A DNA stretch of 64,000 bases from Marinagarivorans algicola (GTDB lineage Bacteria; Pseudomonadota; Gammaproteobacteria; Pseudomonadales; Cellvibrionaceae): assembly GCF_001292705.1 (NCBI RefSeq), contig NZ_LGAK01000012.1:1-64000 (forward strand), given 5' to 3'. Under the pieces are notes generated by a model that was given only the letters and a program-made list of their open reading frames with translations, was not told the origin of the DNA and did not search any database. Positions 8,971 through 17,620 of the stretch are shown here, one piece after another; positions within the stretch are counted from its first letter, which is position 1, and each line of letters opens with the position of its first letter. The position numbers were made by a program, and so were the translations under genes.

Positions 8971-9009
8971 GGCACTATGCTAGAGGCACAATGTTAAGGA
9001 CACAATGTG
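8971..9009 (+). repeat. Imperfect 14-nt tandem repeat abutting a start codon
   Basis: CACTATG, CACAATG and CACAATG recur at a 14-nt period (8973, 8987, 9001). The last unit contains the GTG start of the alginate-lyase-like gene, and the AGGA ribosome binding site sits between the second and third units. Confidence 0.5.
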
Positions 9010-10254
9010 AAAAGTATTGATTACACTCAATGTTTCAGTATCACTGGGTTTGTTGTATTTTTATGGTTTGCTGTAGGTTGTGATGGCGTGCGCAGTAATG
9101 CACAACCGCCGATCACACCAGCGCGAGTCAAGTTACAAGCATTAGCACTGCCTGCGCCGCAATTGCTGTTGGCTGATCATATATTTGTACACCCTGGGGC
9201 TTTAAATAATCAGGCTGATTTGAACTTTGTGAAACAGCAAATTGCCTTAGGGTACGACCCTTGGCTTAGGCAATTGGCACAGCTTAAGCACATGGCAACA
9301 CCCGGTGTTTTTCATTTCACTTGGATTGATGCTAGCAATAAATACACCGCCGAAGCCGCACAGTACCAGGCCAAAAAAACTTACGCCAATGCTTTAGCAT
9401 GGGTTTATTCCGGTGATGAAAAATTTGCCCAGCAAGGCGTTGCTCTGTTAGCAAGCTGGCAAAAACTAGAAGGCTTTAGCGCCGGTACCGATCAAGATAA
9501 ATTACTAGCCGGTTGGCTAGGCGCGTTGATTGCCCCTGCTGCAGAGCTTTTAAGGTTGTACGGCGATTGGCCGCTTGCCGAGCAGGCGCAATTGCAGCAA
9601 ATGCTGAAGCGTGTTTTTTATCCTCAGCTTTTACCGATGAGTGGCTGGAATGGCAATGTCGATTTAACGCAAATTGATGCGCTCTTAAATATTGCAGTGT
9701 TTAATGATGATGTGACAGCCTTTAATGCCGGCTTAAAGCGGCTACACCATCGCAGCGCGGCTTATTTTTATTATACAGCTGAGCCGACTAATGACGGTGC
9801 TATTACTGCGCTTGATGGTATTGCTGCGATTGATGGCGATTTTGAAAAGCTAGACATATTTTGGCATCAGCCGCTCACTTGGCAAAATGGCCTGACCCAA
9901 GAAACTTGCCGCGACAACAATCACCATGCGCAATATGCCTTAGCTTCGGCATTGCATGCGGCCGAAGTGGCTTGGAACCAAGGCGTAGATGTCTACGCTG
10001 AAAATGCACAACGCTACATGGCAGCGATGGAGCTTATGGCGCATCAGTTGCTTGCGCAAACTATGCTAGGGGTGTGCCGTATCGATAAGCCCACGCACAA
10101 TGTGTTTAGTACTTGGGAAGTGGGTTATAACCATTATCATCATCGACAAGAATACCCCCTACCGAATACCCGCTTGCTGATTAAAGAGCGAGTGCGTCCG
10201 CGCGGCCATTCGGAGTGGAATATTTTTTACGAAACACTCAGCTTTGCCAAGTAA
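9007..10254 (+). CDS. Alginate-lyase-family (PL5-like) lipoprotein
   Basis: This 415-residue protein starts at GTG, six bases after AGGA. A hydrophobic N-terminus ends in a lipobox-like AVGC (Cys25), so it is probably a lipid-anchored periplasmic or outer-membrane protein. The body matches the alpha-helical toroid of the alginate lyase family: the VFHFTWIDAS strand (about 100-109), GWNGNVDLTQIDA (around 217-229) and a catalytic-type ETCRDNNHHAQY block (around 299-310). Family members cleave alginate or act on other acidic polysaccharides by beta-elimination. No other alginate genes are near, so the substrate is uncertain. It does not obviously share a function with the lipid genes upstream. 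Confidence 0.75.
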   Translation: MKSIDYTQCFSITGFVVFLWFAVGCDGVRSNAQPPITPARVKLQALALPAPQLLLADHIFVHPGALNNQADLNFVKQQIALGYDPWLRQLAQLKHMATPGVFHFTWIDASNKYTAEAAQYQAKKTYANALAWVYSGDEKFAQQGVALLASWQKLEGFSAGTDQDKLLAGWLGALIAPAAELLRLYGDWPLAEQAQLQQMLKRVFYPQLLPMSGWNGNVDLTQIDALLNIAVFNDDVTAFNAGLKRLHHRSAAYFYYTAEPTNDGAITALDGIAAIDGDFEKLDIFWHQPLTWQNGLTQETCRDNNHHAQYALASALHAAEVAWNQGVDVYAENAQRYMAAMELMAHQLLAQTMLGVCRIDKPTHNVFSTWEVGYNHYHHRQEYPLPNTRLLIKERVRPRGHSEWNIFYETLSFAK

Positions 10255-10300
10255 TGTTGGGTAGTTGCTGTTATCGCAACGAAGGTATTACAGCCACGCG

Positions 10301-10389
10301 CCCAGTAGATAAACCCAGTAGACAACCCCAGTAGCTGCACGCTTAACGCAAACCAACAGCACCTCACTAATAGACACCTCACTATACGG
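10301..10389. repeat. Short tandem duplications in a convergent intergenic region
   Basis: CCCAGTAG recurs at 10301, 10314 and 10327 (13-nt period), and ACCTCACTA recurs at 10361 and 10376 (15-nt period). They lie between the convergent alginate-lyase-like gene and yibQ. No clear terminator is visible here. Confidence 0.5.
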
Positions 10390-10418
10390 ATCATGATACC
10401 TCAATTATACGGAATGCA

Positions 10419-11693
10419 TTAATAGCCTAAAGCGAATGCCTCGCGTCGGCTTCTTGCATTTAAAAGCTCCGATACCGTAACCAGCTCTATGCCTAGCGCT
10501 TTTAGCTCGGGTAGGCGCTGTTCGAGTACATCGAGGGTTTCGGGGTAGGGGTGGCCAATACCCAGGGCCATACCGGTTTTTTGGGTGGCGCGAATTAAGC
10601 GGTTGAGTTGCTGATTAATGGCTTTTTTGTCGCGGTTGTTGTCGAGAAAAATATCGCGTTGGTAGGTGGGTATGCCTCGTTTTTTGGCGGCCGTGTAAGC
10701 GGCGCTTTTGGCGCTGGTGCGGCTATCAATAAAATACAATCCGCGCTGAGGAAGCTCGGCCATTAACCAATCCATTACTTGTGCATTTTCGGTGAGCCCG
10801 CTGCCCATATGATTATTGACACCAATTAAATTAGGAATGTCATTGATCATGGCCACAAAGTCATTGCGTAACTCGGTTTCTGTCATAACCGCTGTTAAGC
10901 CTTCGCCCCAGTGTTGTAACGCCTTAGGCTCCATAGGTGCGTGGAGCATAACTTCTTTGCCAAGCTTGGGTGCCCGTTTGGCGAGTGTTTGAGCAAATGG
11001 GGTAAAAGGTAAAACGGCAATAGTGAGCTTGCCGGGTAAATGCAGCGTGCGCAGGCCTTCGCGACGCTGGTAACCGATATCATCAATTACAATGGCCATA
11101 ATATTACTGCTTTGCGCTGGCGTGTACGATGAAAACTGCGCGGTGCTAAATACCGGTTGTTTGCGCTGTTGTTTTTTGGGTGGCTGACGCACGATGTCAT
11201 CTTGAGTGACTGCTGGGGTTTCACGCTGCTCGGTGGCAGGAGGGGTGATATTGGGGGGGCGTGTAAATTGTGTCTGTTGTGCAAGCTTGGGCGCTTGCTC
11301 GGTGTGAGTGGGCGATGTGGTGCGGGTAGGTCGCGCCGCACCAGCAGCGGCTTGCGGTGTTTGTTTTGAGCCGGACGATACAGCCTTCTGTGGCGACTGT
11401 GTGCGCGCTAGTGCACGTGCTTGTACCTGCTGAGCTTCGCGAAGAGTGGCTTGTTTGGCGCGCTCGGCTGCCCATTGCCGTGCTTCACGCAGTTCTATGG
11501 CTTCTAGGTGCAATGTATATGTGCGACTAATCAAAAAGGCTCCCAGTGCAATACCCGCGCAAAAAAGTGCTGCAATACCTAACGCGGGTAGGTATTGCTT
11601 TTTGGCGGGGGCTTTTTGGGCGCGCCGCCCGCGGGGTGAGGTGCGCTTTTTTGAGCGTGTATTGGTCGGCCGTTTACGGCGCTGAGTAGTCAT
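10419..11693 (-). CDS. yibQ: Divergent polysaccharide deacetylase family protein YibQ (DUF610)
   Basis: The 424-residue protein has a very basic N-terminus (RRKRPTNTRSKKR type), one membrane segment (about residues 35-56) and a long Gln/Ala/Thr/Pro-rich linker. The divergent polysaccharide deacetylase domain spans about residues 200-415, with IMAIVIDDIGYQ near its start, then HAPMEP, GVNNHMGS, FIDSRTS and the C-terminal IGHPYPETLDVL. The role is thought to be in the cell envelope, but no activity is firmly known. It is last in the gpmI-envC-ctpA-yibQ run; its ATG is one base after the ctpA stop, so translation is probably coupled. The linker is longer than in E. coli YibQ. Confidence 0.88.
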   Translation of the reverse strand: MTTQRRKRPTNTRSKKRTSPRGRRAQKAPAKKQYLPALGIAALFCAGIALGAFLISRTYTLHLEAIELREARQWAAERAKQATLREAQQVQARALARTQSPQKAVSSGSKQTPQAAAGAARPTRTTSPTHTEQAPKLAQQTQFTRPPNITPPATEQRETPAVTQDDIVRQPPKKQQRKQPVFSTAQFSSYTPAQSSNIMAIVIDDIGYQRREGLRTLHLPGKLTIAVLPFTPFAQTLAKRAPKLGKEVMLHAPMEPKALQHWGEGLTAVMTETELRNDFVAMINDIPNLIGVNNHMGSGLTENAQVMDWLMAELPQRGLYFIDSRTSAKSAAYTAAKKRGIPTYQRDIFLDNNRDKKAINQQLNRLIRATQKTGMALGIGHPYPETLDVLEQRLPELKALGIELVTVSELLNARSRREAFALGY

Positions 11694-11694
11694 T

Positions 11695-13152
11695 TTAAGG
11701 TGTTGTTGATAAAGTTGATGCAGTGGGCTCGGAGCTACTGTGGGTATGCTCTAAGCGATTAAAAATACTCAGGCCTTTTAATAGGTTTAGGGCCTCATAT
11801 AATTGGTTGTCTTGGTTTTGTAAACTGGTTTCGGTGGTTTTTTGTTCGGCTTGACGATCTTTACGGCTGACTTCGGCACTCTTTTTGTTGTTGAGGTGAC
11901 CGCTTAATTCAGCTTCGCTTATGTGTACTCGGCCTTTAATGGCAGTGACTCTAACGCGCTCGACAATAATATCGGGCACGATGCCTTGTGCTTGAATACT
12001 ACGGCCATTAGGTGTGTAGTATAAGGCGGTGGTTAGCTTGATAGCTTTCTCTTGAGTGATGGGCTGTACCGTTTGTACCGAGCCCTTACCAAAACTACGC
12101 GTACCTAATAAAACAGCGCGATTGTGATCTTGCAAGGCGCCACCGACAATTTCGCTGGCCGAGGCCGAACCGTCGTTGATCAGTACGACCAAAGGCATAC
12201 CTTGAGTGACATCACCAGCACTAGCAAAAAGCTCTTCGTTCATGCCGGGGCTGCGGCCTTCGGTGTAGACCACTTTTTTGGCATCTAAAAAGGCGCCGGC
12301 CACCTCGACAGAGGCCTGCAGTACGCCGCCTGGATTATTGCGCAAGTCTAAAATCAAACCGTGAATGTCATGCTCTTTTTGCATGTCGTTGATGGCGGTG
12401 ATCATGTCGGCGCCGGTGCGCGTTTGAAACTGTGCAATGCGAAGGTAACCGTAATGCTCTTCGATAATTTCGTGACGGATTGAGCGTACTTTAATGGTGT
12501 CGCGCGTGAGAGTAAGGTTAAAGGGAGCGTCTACGCCTTCGCGCACTAGTGTTAGGTTAATGTCGCTGCCTTTGATACCGCGCATTTTATCGATAGCTTC
12601 TTCAAGACTTAGGCCTTTGACTAAAATATCATCGAGTTTAATAATTTTATCGCCAGCTTCGATACCCGCAGCATCAGCGGGTGTACCATCGATGGGTGAA
12701 ACAACAGTTAGCAGGCCGTCTTCTAGACTGACTTCTATACCGATACCGCCAAACTCACCAGTGGTATGCACTTGTAAGTCATCGAACGATGATTTGTCGA
12801 GATAGGCCGAGTGAGGGTCGAGCTTATCGAGCATGCCGCGAATGGCATATTCTAAAAGTGTTTTATCGTCAATCTCGTCGACATAGTTTTGACGAATTTG
12901 CTCATAGACTTGGGTAAAAACGCGCAAATCTTCGAGCGGTAGAGCGCCCTTGCTGTGCTCGCTTAGCGGCGGCGTTTGTGCTGGCGCTGTTGACGCTTGA
13001 GGGGTTTGCTGTGAAGAGGCCAGCATAATCGGTAATATGCGTGCAGGTGATGAGCGCTGGGGTTGAGTGGCGGGCTCGGCTATCGCAAAAGATAAGAGTT
13101 GAGCGGTAAAAATGGTGCTGCACGCAAATAACCAAAACCAAAGGCGTGGCAT
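11695..13152 (-). CDS. ctpA: S41-family C-terminal processing protease
   Basis: The 485-residue precursor starts with a signal peptide (about residues 1-25). It has a PDZ domain (about 125-205) and a tail-specific protease domain. In that domain the nucleophilic Ser lies in GSASASE (328-334) and the catalytic Lys in RSFGKGSVQ (352-360, Lys356). Such periplasmic proteases trim or degrade lipoproteins and peptidoglycan hydrolases; in Pseudomonas, CtpA degrades cell-wall cross-link hydrolases. Its place between envC and yibQ fits control of peptidoglycan remodelling. The C-terminal 60 residues are polar and probably disordered. Confidence 0.93.
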   Translation of the reverse strand: MPRLWFWLFACSTIFTAQLLSFAIAEPATQPQRSSPARILPIMLASSQQTPQASTAPAQTPPLSEHSKGALPLEDLRVFTQVYEQIRQNYVDEIDDKTLLEYAIRGMLDKLDPHSAYLDKSSFDDLQVHTTGEFGGIGIEVSLEDGLLTVVSPIDGTPADAAGIEAGDKIIKLDDILVKGLSLEEAIDKMRGIKGSDINLTLVREGVDAPFNLTLTRDTIKVRSIRHEIIEEHYGYLRIAQFQTRTGADMITAINDMQKEHDIHGLILDLRNNPGGVLQASVEVAGAFLDAKKVVYTEGRSPGMNEELFASAGDVTQGMPLVVLINDGSASASEIVGGALQDHNRAVLLGTRSFGKGSVQTVQPITQEKAIKLTTALYYTPNGRSIQAQGIVPDIIVERVRVTAIKGRVHISEAELSGHLNNKKSAEVSRKDRQAEQKTTETSLQNQDNQLYEALNLLKGLSIFNRLEHTHSSSEPTASTLSTTP

Positions 13153-13218
13153 GGTGGCTCCTCGTTGTTTTTAGGGTAATAGGCTTAAGGCTAAGCCCAG
13201 TTAATCTCGCATTGTATG

Positions 13219-14391
13219 TTAGGCCGACTTTTTGAGCCAGCGGTGCGGATTAGTTGGGTTGCCTTTGTAGCGTAGTTCAAAATATAAACCGGCTTGTGTT
13301 TGGCCGCCGGTATTGCCGACAGCGGCAATAACTTCACCTGCATTGACCCACTCGCCCAGCGCTTTGTAGAGTGTTTTGTTGTGCGCGTACAGGCTAAGCA
13401 TGCTGTGACCGTGATCGACAATCACCAGCAAGCCATGGCCGCGTAAATAATCAGAAAAAACAACGCGACCGTGATGGATGGCCTTGACGGGCGAATCGCT
13501 GGGCGCGCCAATAACCATGCCTTGCCAGCGCACTTTGCCACTAATACGCTGGCTGTTGTAGCTGTGGCGAATGGGGCCTTTGGTGGGCCAAGGTAGGCGA
13601 CCTTTAAGGCTGTTGATGTTTTGGGCTTTGACGGGGTTTTCGAGATCGCCAGAGACCCTGACAACACGCTCGATTAAATGCTGTAAGCGCTTTTGGTTCT
13701 TTTCGCTGGCTTTTAATTGTTGGTCTTTGGTGATGATGGTCGCTTGCAGTTTTTTTAAGGTGCTTTGTCGCTCTTTGTATTGTGCGCGCAGTGCTTTTTG
13801 TTGGGCGCGCAAGCTGGTGCTGTTGCTGACTAAATTGCGTTGCTCGGCGGCTATTTCGGGTTCTATTTTTTCGATGCGCTCTAGCGTGTGGTTGGCTGCG
13901 GCTATTTGCTCGGCGCGGGCGGCAGCTACGTAATCAAAATACTTGAGGTTACGAGCAACCAGCGATGCATCTCGCTGGTTGAGGATTAATTTAAGGTGAC
14001 TTTGCTGGCCAAGTCTGTAAGCAGTGTTAACCTGCTCGGCGACTTGACGCTGTTGTTGCTTTTTTACGCTGGCAAGGGCCTCCTTTTCCCTTTTTAGCTC
14101 AAGAAGCTGCGCTTGGTTGTTGTCAATTTTTGCTTCGAGCTCTTTGGCCTTTTTATTTAATTGGCCAATTTTGCTTTCACTTTCTTCGAGGGCTTTTAGC
14201 AGTGCATCGCGGTTGCCTTTTACCCCGTCTAGCTCGCTTTTAAGCTGCTCAATGGTTTGGCGCAGTTCATTGAGTTTGGTTTCGCGTGGGTCAATGTCGT
14301 CGTTGGCCCAAAGGGTGTTGGCTGTGCAAAAAAGCATTAGGCTGAGGCTAGCGAGTGCTATTTGCTTAGCGCGCTTCACAGTGGAGTGCAT
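13219..14391 (-). CDS. envC: Murein hydrolase activator EnvC
   Basis: The 390-residue protein has a signal peptide (about 1-29), a long coiled coil (about 33-260) and a C-terminal LytM/M23 domain (about 275-388). The domain lacks the zinc ligands of active M23 peptidases: the first motif reads RWQGMVI and the last FELRY, while VDHGH and LYAHN remain. This degenerate state is the hallmark of EnvC, which activates the amidases AmiA/AmiB at the division site rather than cutting peptidoglycan itself. It lies downstream of gpmI and upstream of ctpA, as in many gammaproteobacteria. Confidence 0.93.
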   Translation of the reverse strand: MHSTVKRAKQIALASLSLMLFCTANTLWANDDIDPRETKLNELRQTIEQLKSELDGVKGNRDALLKALEESESKIGQLNKKAKELEAKIDNNQAQLLELKREKEALASVKKQQQRQVAEQVNTAYRLGQQSHLKLILNQRDASLVARNLKYFDYVAAARAEQIAAANHTLERIEKIEPEIAAEQRNLVSNSTSLRAQQKALRAQYKERQSTLKKLQATIITKDQQLKASEKNQKRLQHLIERVVRVSGDLENPVKAQNINSLKGRLPWPTKGPIRHSYNSQRISGKVRWQGMVIGAPSDSPVKAIHHGRVVFSDYLRGHGLLVIVDHGHSMLSLYAHNKTLYKALGEWVNAGEVIAAVGNTGGQTQAGLYFELRYKGNPTNPHRWLKKSA

Positions 14392-14443
14392 AGGGAAGTT
14401 CCTTGAGTGCAGTGGATGAAGGGGCGTTGGCCCGTGGATATGC

Positions 14444-14466
14444 GTAGCGCGCCTTTGGCGCGCTAC
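14444..14466. promoter_or_regulatory. Strong hairpin between gpmI and envC
   Basis: A perfect 10-bp GC-rich stem (GTAGCGCGCC / GGCGCGCTAC) closes a 3-nt loop in the 124-nt gap between the gpmI stop and the envC start. On the transcribed strand no T-run follows. It may act as an mRNA stabiliser, processing site or attenuator rather than a terminator. Confidence 0.6.
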
Positions 14467-14515
14467 AGTGATTTTAGCTGTTATCAGCCGTTATTGGCCA
14501 TTTAATTAACGGGGA

Positions 14516-16087
14516 TTATTTTAATTGCGCTAAATTTTTACCCGTCATCTCAGCCGGTTGATCAATATCCATTAGAGCTAGCATAGTGGGTGCAATGTCG
14601 GCCAAGCTGCCACCGCTTGCTAATGTGAGCGCAATAGGGCCCACATACGCTAAAGGCACAGGCAGTGTGGTGTGTTGGGTGTGTACTTGGTTTGATTGTT
14701 CATCAAACATTTCTTCGACGTTGCCGTGGTCGGCTGTCACCAATGCATGCCCCCCTACCTTTTGGAGGCTGGCAAAAATGCGACCCATACAAACATCGAC
14801 CGTCTCGACGGCTTTAATGGCCGCGTCATAAACACCTGAGTGGCCCACTTGATCGCAATTGGCGTAGTTGCAAATAATGGTATCAAAGGTGTTGCTTTCG
14901 ATAGCGGCGATAAGTTTATCGGTCACTTCTTCGGCGCTCATTTCGGGCTTGAGATCATAGGTGGCCACGTCGGGTGATGGGATAAGAATACGCTCTTCAC
15001 CTTCATATAAAGACTCTTGCCCGCCACTAAAAAAGAAAGTGACATGGGCGTACTTTTCGGTTTCGGCAATGCGCAATTGCTTTTTGCCGGTGTTTTGTAG
15101 CACTTCGCCGAGGGAGTTAATCACTGGCACAGGCGGAAAGGCACACGGAGTGTTGATTTCGGCAGCGTACTCGGTAGTCATGACATAGTCGGCTAATTGT
15201 ACTGTGCGCTTGCGCTCAAAGCCTTTAAAATCGGCATCAATAATAGCGTGAGTGATTTCGCGGGCGCGATCGGGGCGGAAGTTCATAAAGATGGCGCTAT
15301 CGCCGTCTTCCATTTGTACAGCGCTTTGGCCCTGCGGGACAATAGTGGTTGCCGCGACAAATTCGTCATTTTCGTCACGTGCGTAAGCGTTATCAAGGGC
15401 TTGCTGGGCGCTGAGTGCGGTGTGCTGAGCTTGCCCATTAACCATCACATCGTAGGCTTGCTCTACACGGTCCCAGCGATTGTCGCGATCAAGTGCGTAA
15501 AAGCGACCAATCACAGAGGCTATACGGCCTACACCCAATGTTTCAAAAGTGGCCTCGGCCTTTGCGAGTGCAGTTTTTGCGCTGCGCGGTGGTGTATCGC
15601 GGCCATCTAAAAAGGCGTGTAAGTAGAGCTTTTTGGCGCCGCGCTCGGCAGCTAATTTTAAGGCAGCTAATAAATGATCTTCATGGCTATGCACGCCGCC
15701 GTCAGATAATAAGCCAAAAATGTGCACGGCTTTATTGTTACTTATGGCTTTATCAACAGCTTGGGTATAGGCGGGGTTGGTAAAAAAATCACCATCGCTA
15801 ATCGCTTTATTAATGCGGGTAAAATTTTGGTAAATAACACGGCCTGCACCTAGGGTCATATGGCCGACTTCTGAGTTGCCCATTTGGCCCTCGGGCAAGC
15901 CCACTGCCAAACCTGATGTGGCAATAGTGGTGTATGGTGATGTCGCGCAGACATCGTTCCAAACGGGTGTGTTTGCATTGGCAATAGCGTTGTATTTGCT
16001 GACTTCGGAGTAACCAAAACCATCAAGAATTAATAACACTAAAGGCTTTTTTGTACTGCCAGATAGGGGCTTGTTGATCTCACTCAT
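14516..16087 (-). CDS. gpmI: 2,3-bisphosphoglycerate-independent phosphoglycerate mutase
   Basis: This cytosolic two-metal enzyme interconverts 3- and 2-phosphoglycerate in glycolysis and gluconeogenesis. It has 523 residues, close to the family's usual 510-515. Asp22 (LILDGFG) is a metal ligand, and Ser72 in QMGNSEVGH is the residue phosphorylated during catalysis. [22 protein letters not shown] and the late [11 protein letters not shown] block complete the alkaline-phosphatase-type site. It is the first gene of the minus-strand gpmI-envC-ctpA-yibQ run. Confidence 0.97.
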   Translation of the reverse strand: MSEINKPLSGSTKKPLVLLILDGFGYSEVSKYNAIANANTPVWNDVCATSPYTTIATSGLAVGLPEGQMGNSEVGHMTLGAGRVIYQNFTRINKAISDGDFFTNPAYTQAVDKAISNNKAVHIFGLLSDGGVHSHEDHLLAALKLAAERGAKKLYLHAFLDGRDTPPRSAKTALAKAEATFETLGVGRIASVIGRFYALDRDNRWDRVEQAYDVMVNGQAQHTALSAQQALDNAYARDENDEFVAATTIVPQGQSAVQMEDGDSAIFMNFRPDRAREITHAIIDADFKGFERKRTVQLADYVMTTEYAAEINTPCAFPPVPVINSLGEVLQNTGKKQLRIAETEKYAHVTFFFSGGQESLYEGEERILIPSPDVATYDLKPEMSAEEVTDKLIAAIESNTFDTIICNYANCDQVGHSGVYDAAIKAVETVDVCMGRIFASLQKVGGHALVTADHGNVEEMFDEQSNQVHTQHTTLPVPLAYVGPIALTLASGGSLADIAPTMLALMDIDQPAEMTGKNLAQLK

Positions 16088-16211
16088 ACTTAAACCTTTT
16101 GAATGTTTGTTAATCAGGTGGGTTATTTTAACCTTTTTGTCTTTTTTTGCGAGGCTCGTATCAAACGACGCAATAGCGATAAGCTCGAAGGCGAAACAAT
16201 CATCGATTGTT
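16088..16211. other. gpmI upstream region
   Basis: This 124-nt stretch should contain the gpmI promoter on the minus strand. I do not see a clear consensus promoter or an operator. Confidence 0.4.
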
Positions 16212-16365
16212 CAATGAGAGGCAGGAGTCTGTTTTCTCAGTGAGCGCTTGAAGAGGTGCATGCCTACTATGTTACGCATCAAGTAATGCCGCTGAGGGAG
16301 TAGAAAACAAGTCTTATGGAATAAAAGATTGCTGCCTCGTCCCTTGACGTCTTAAATGTGCAGCA
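16212..16365 (-). repeat. Dispersed repeat family 1, copy 1
   Basis: Read on the minus strand, this segment aligns along its length with 22963-23160 on the plus strand. Shared blocks are AAGGGACnAGG, TTAT-CCA-TAA, ACTTGTTTTCT, CATTA, GATGCG, GGCATGC, CTTCnAGCGC and GAGAAAACAGA followed by CCT. TGTTTTCT (16230-16237) and AGAAAACA (16302-16309) form short inverted ends around a structured centre. This copy lacks about 30 nt that copy 2 has in the middle. No coding potential explains the conservation. Confidence 0.7.
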
Positions 16366-16624
16366 ATTTCATCAACGGACTCACTATAAGTCGGTGACTC
16401 TGATGCCTGTGTTTTAGCAGTGTATATGATAGGCTTGCTGCTATCTTGAGTTTGCTATGCTGAGCTTGCTGTAGTTAAGCTTGCTGTAGTTGAGCTTCCT
16501 GTAGTTGTTTGCCTGCGTTGAGGGTGTCTAGTTGTTCTAATCTAAACAAATGATGGCGGTTGTGGCCGTGGGGCGTATCGGCCAATACTGCAATTATCGT
16601 ACTCCAAGTGCTCAGTGCTTGCAT
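16314..16624 (-). pseudogene. Broken small gene with a QLQxA repeat
   Basis: A minus-strand ORF starts at ATG (16624) after a good GAGGATATT site and encodes 49 residues ending ...LQEAQLQQA. The stop TAA (16475-16477) falls exactly where a third 15-nt repeat unit would encode Gln: CAA has become TAA. Beyond it, another frame stays open to TAA at 16314 and ends DEIAAHLRRQGTRQQSFIP. Together they suggest a protein of about 100 residues broken by a nonsense change and a frameshift near the repeat. The last part overlaps repeat family 1. I do not recognise the protein. The 49-residue ORF alone could still be expressed. Confidence 0.45.
16462..16506. repeat. 15-nt tandem repeat, three units
   Basis: GAGCTTGCTGTAGTT, AAGCTTGCTGTAGTT and GAGCTTCCTGTAGTT lie head to tail, differing by one base each from the first. 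On the minus strand they encode QLQEA, QLQQA and then a stop in place of the third Gln. Confidence 0.9.
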
Positions 16625-16810
16625 AATATCCTCGTTTTTAACGATGTACGGGGTAATGATAGAAAGAATAATGTGAGCTGGCTACTTGTGATAATGCCAG
16701 AAAGGCTCCTTGAGCCATAGTTATTATTACTAAGTTAATCGCTTCTGAGTGAAGTTTGCCGGAGTTATACCTGAGTGTGCGGTGTTATCGCGACGTTGAG
16801 AGAATATTAA
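16625..16810. other. Region upstream of the SPFH gene
   Basis: This 186-nt stretch lies between the broken small gene and the SPFH lipoprotein and should carry divergent promoters. I see no clear consensus sites. Confidence 0.4.
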
Positions 16811-17617
16811 ATGTTAGGTAAGTTTTTTGTGTTGATGATCGGGGTGTTAGGTTTGGTCAGTTGCTCTAACCCCAATACCCCTGCAGGCTTTGAAGGTTAT
16901 GTTTTTGAAGAGCCGCGTATTTTTGGTGCCGGAGGCTATCGCAGTGCATTGGTTGGGCCCAGTAATTATGGTGTTTCTTTGTGGCGTAATCGTGTGATTA
17001 ATATCGATACGCGCCCCAATACTTACACCGAGCTGTTTAACATACTGGCTAAGGATGATTTGAAGATTAGTTTTAACTTTCACGCCGTTATTGCTATCAA
17101 ACCTAATACGGTTAAGGCGGTGGTAGAAAATTACGGCGGTGATCATTGGTATAAACGCTATGTCAAAGAGACCTTCCGCACTTATGTGCGCGATGCCGTG
17201 CAGCGCTATGATAGCCGCGCGCTTAAAACGCACCGCGAAGATATTGCTACTGAGGTTACGCAAAAGTTACAGCTGTTATTAGATCAAACCCCTTTTGATG
17301 TGACGCAAGTGGTGGTGGGCAATATTCATTACCCTGCAATTGTGGCCACTGCCGTTGAAAAAAAGCTCGCTGCGCAACAGCTTTTGGCCGAAAAAGAAAC
17401 TCAAAAAGAGATCGCCCGCAAAGATGCTGAAATAAGAGTGGAAGAGGCCAAAGGTATTGCCCAAGCGCAACAGATTATCAACACCACACTCACGCCTAAT
17501 TATTTACAGCACGAGGCTATTAATGCGCAGCTTAAAATGGCCGAGTCACCTAACCACACCACGGTGTATATTCCCGTCGGTAATAATGGTATTCCTATGG
17601 TGAAAGGTACACGCTAA
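16811..17617 (+). CDS. SPFH/prohibitin-domain lipoprotein
   Basis: The 268-residue protein has a lipoprotein-type signal ending LGLVSC (Cys19). An SPFH/band-7 domain follows (about residues 25-195), with VYxP-like YVFEEPRIFG and the KDDLKISFNFHAVIAIKP strand pair. A charged helical segment (about 185-225, KKLAAQQLLAEKETQKEIARKD style) likely forms a coiled coil. SPFH proteins build ring-shaped scaffolds on membranes and often regulate proteases. Lipidation instead of a plain transmembrane anchor is less usual. A yqaA-type membrane gene starts 4 nt after its stop, so the two are probably translated together. Confidence 0.75.
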   Translation: MLGKFFVLMIGVLGLVSCSNPNTPAGFEGYVFEEPRIFGAGGYRSALVGPSNYGVSLWRNRVINIDTRPNTYTELFNILAKDDLKISFNFHAVIAIKPNTVKAVVENYGGDHWYKRYVKETFRTYVRDAVQRYDSRALKTHREDIATEVTQKLQLLLDQTPFDVTQVVVGNIHYPAIVATAVEKKLAAQQLLAEKETQKEIARKDAEIRVEEAKGIAQAQQIINTTLTPNYLQHEAINAQLKMAESPNHTTVYIPVGNNGIPMVKGTR

Positions 17618-17620
17618 CGT

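Noticed and set aside
11087-11685. Open frames on both strands overlapping yibQ
   Set aside because: They are shadows caused by the low-complexity Gln/Ala/Thr/Arg linker of yibQ.
15197-15610. 137-residue plus-strand open frame
   Set aside because: It lies wholly antisense to the well conserved gpmI gene.
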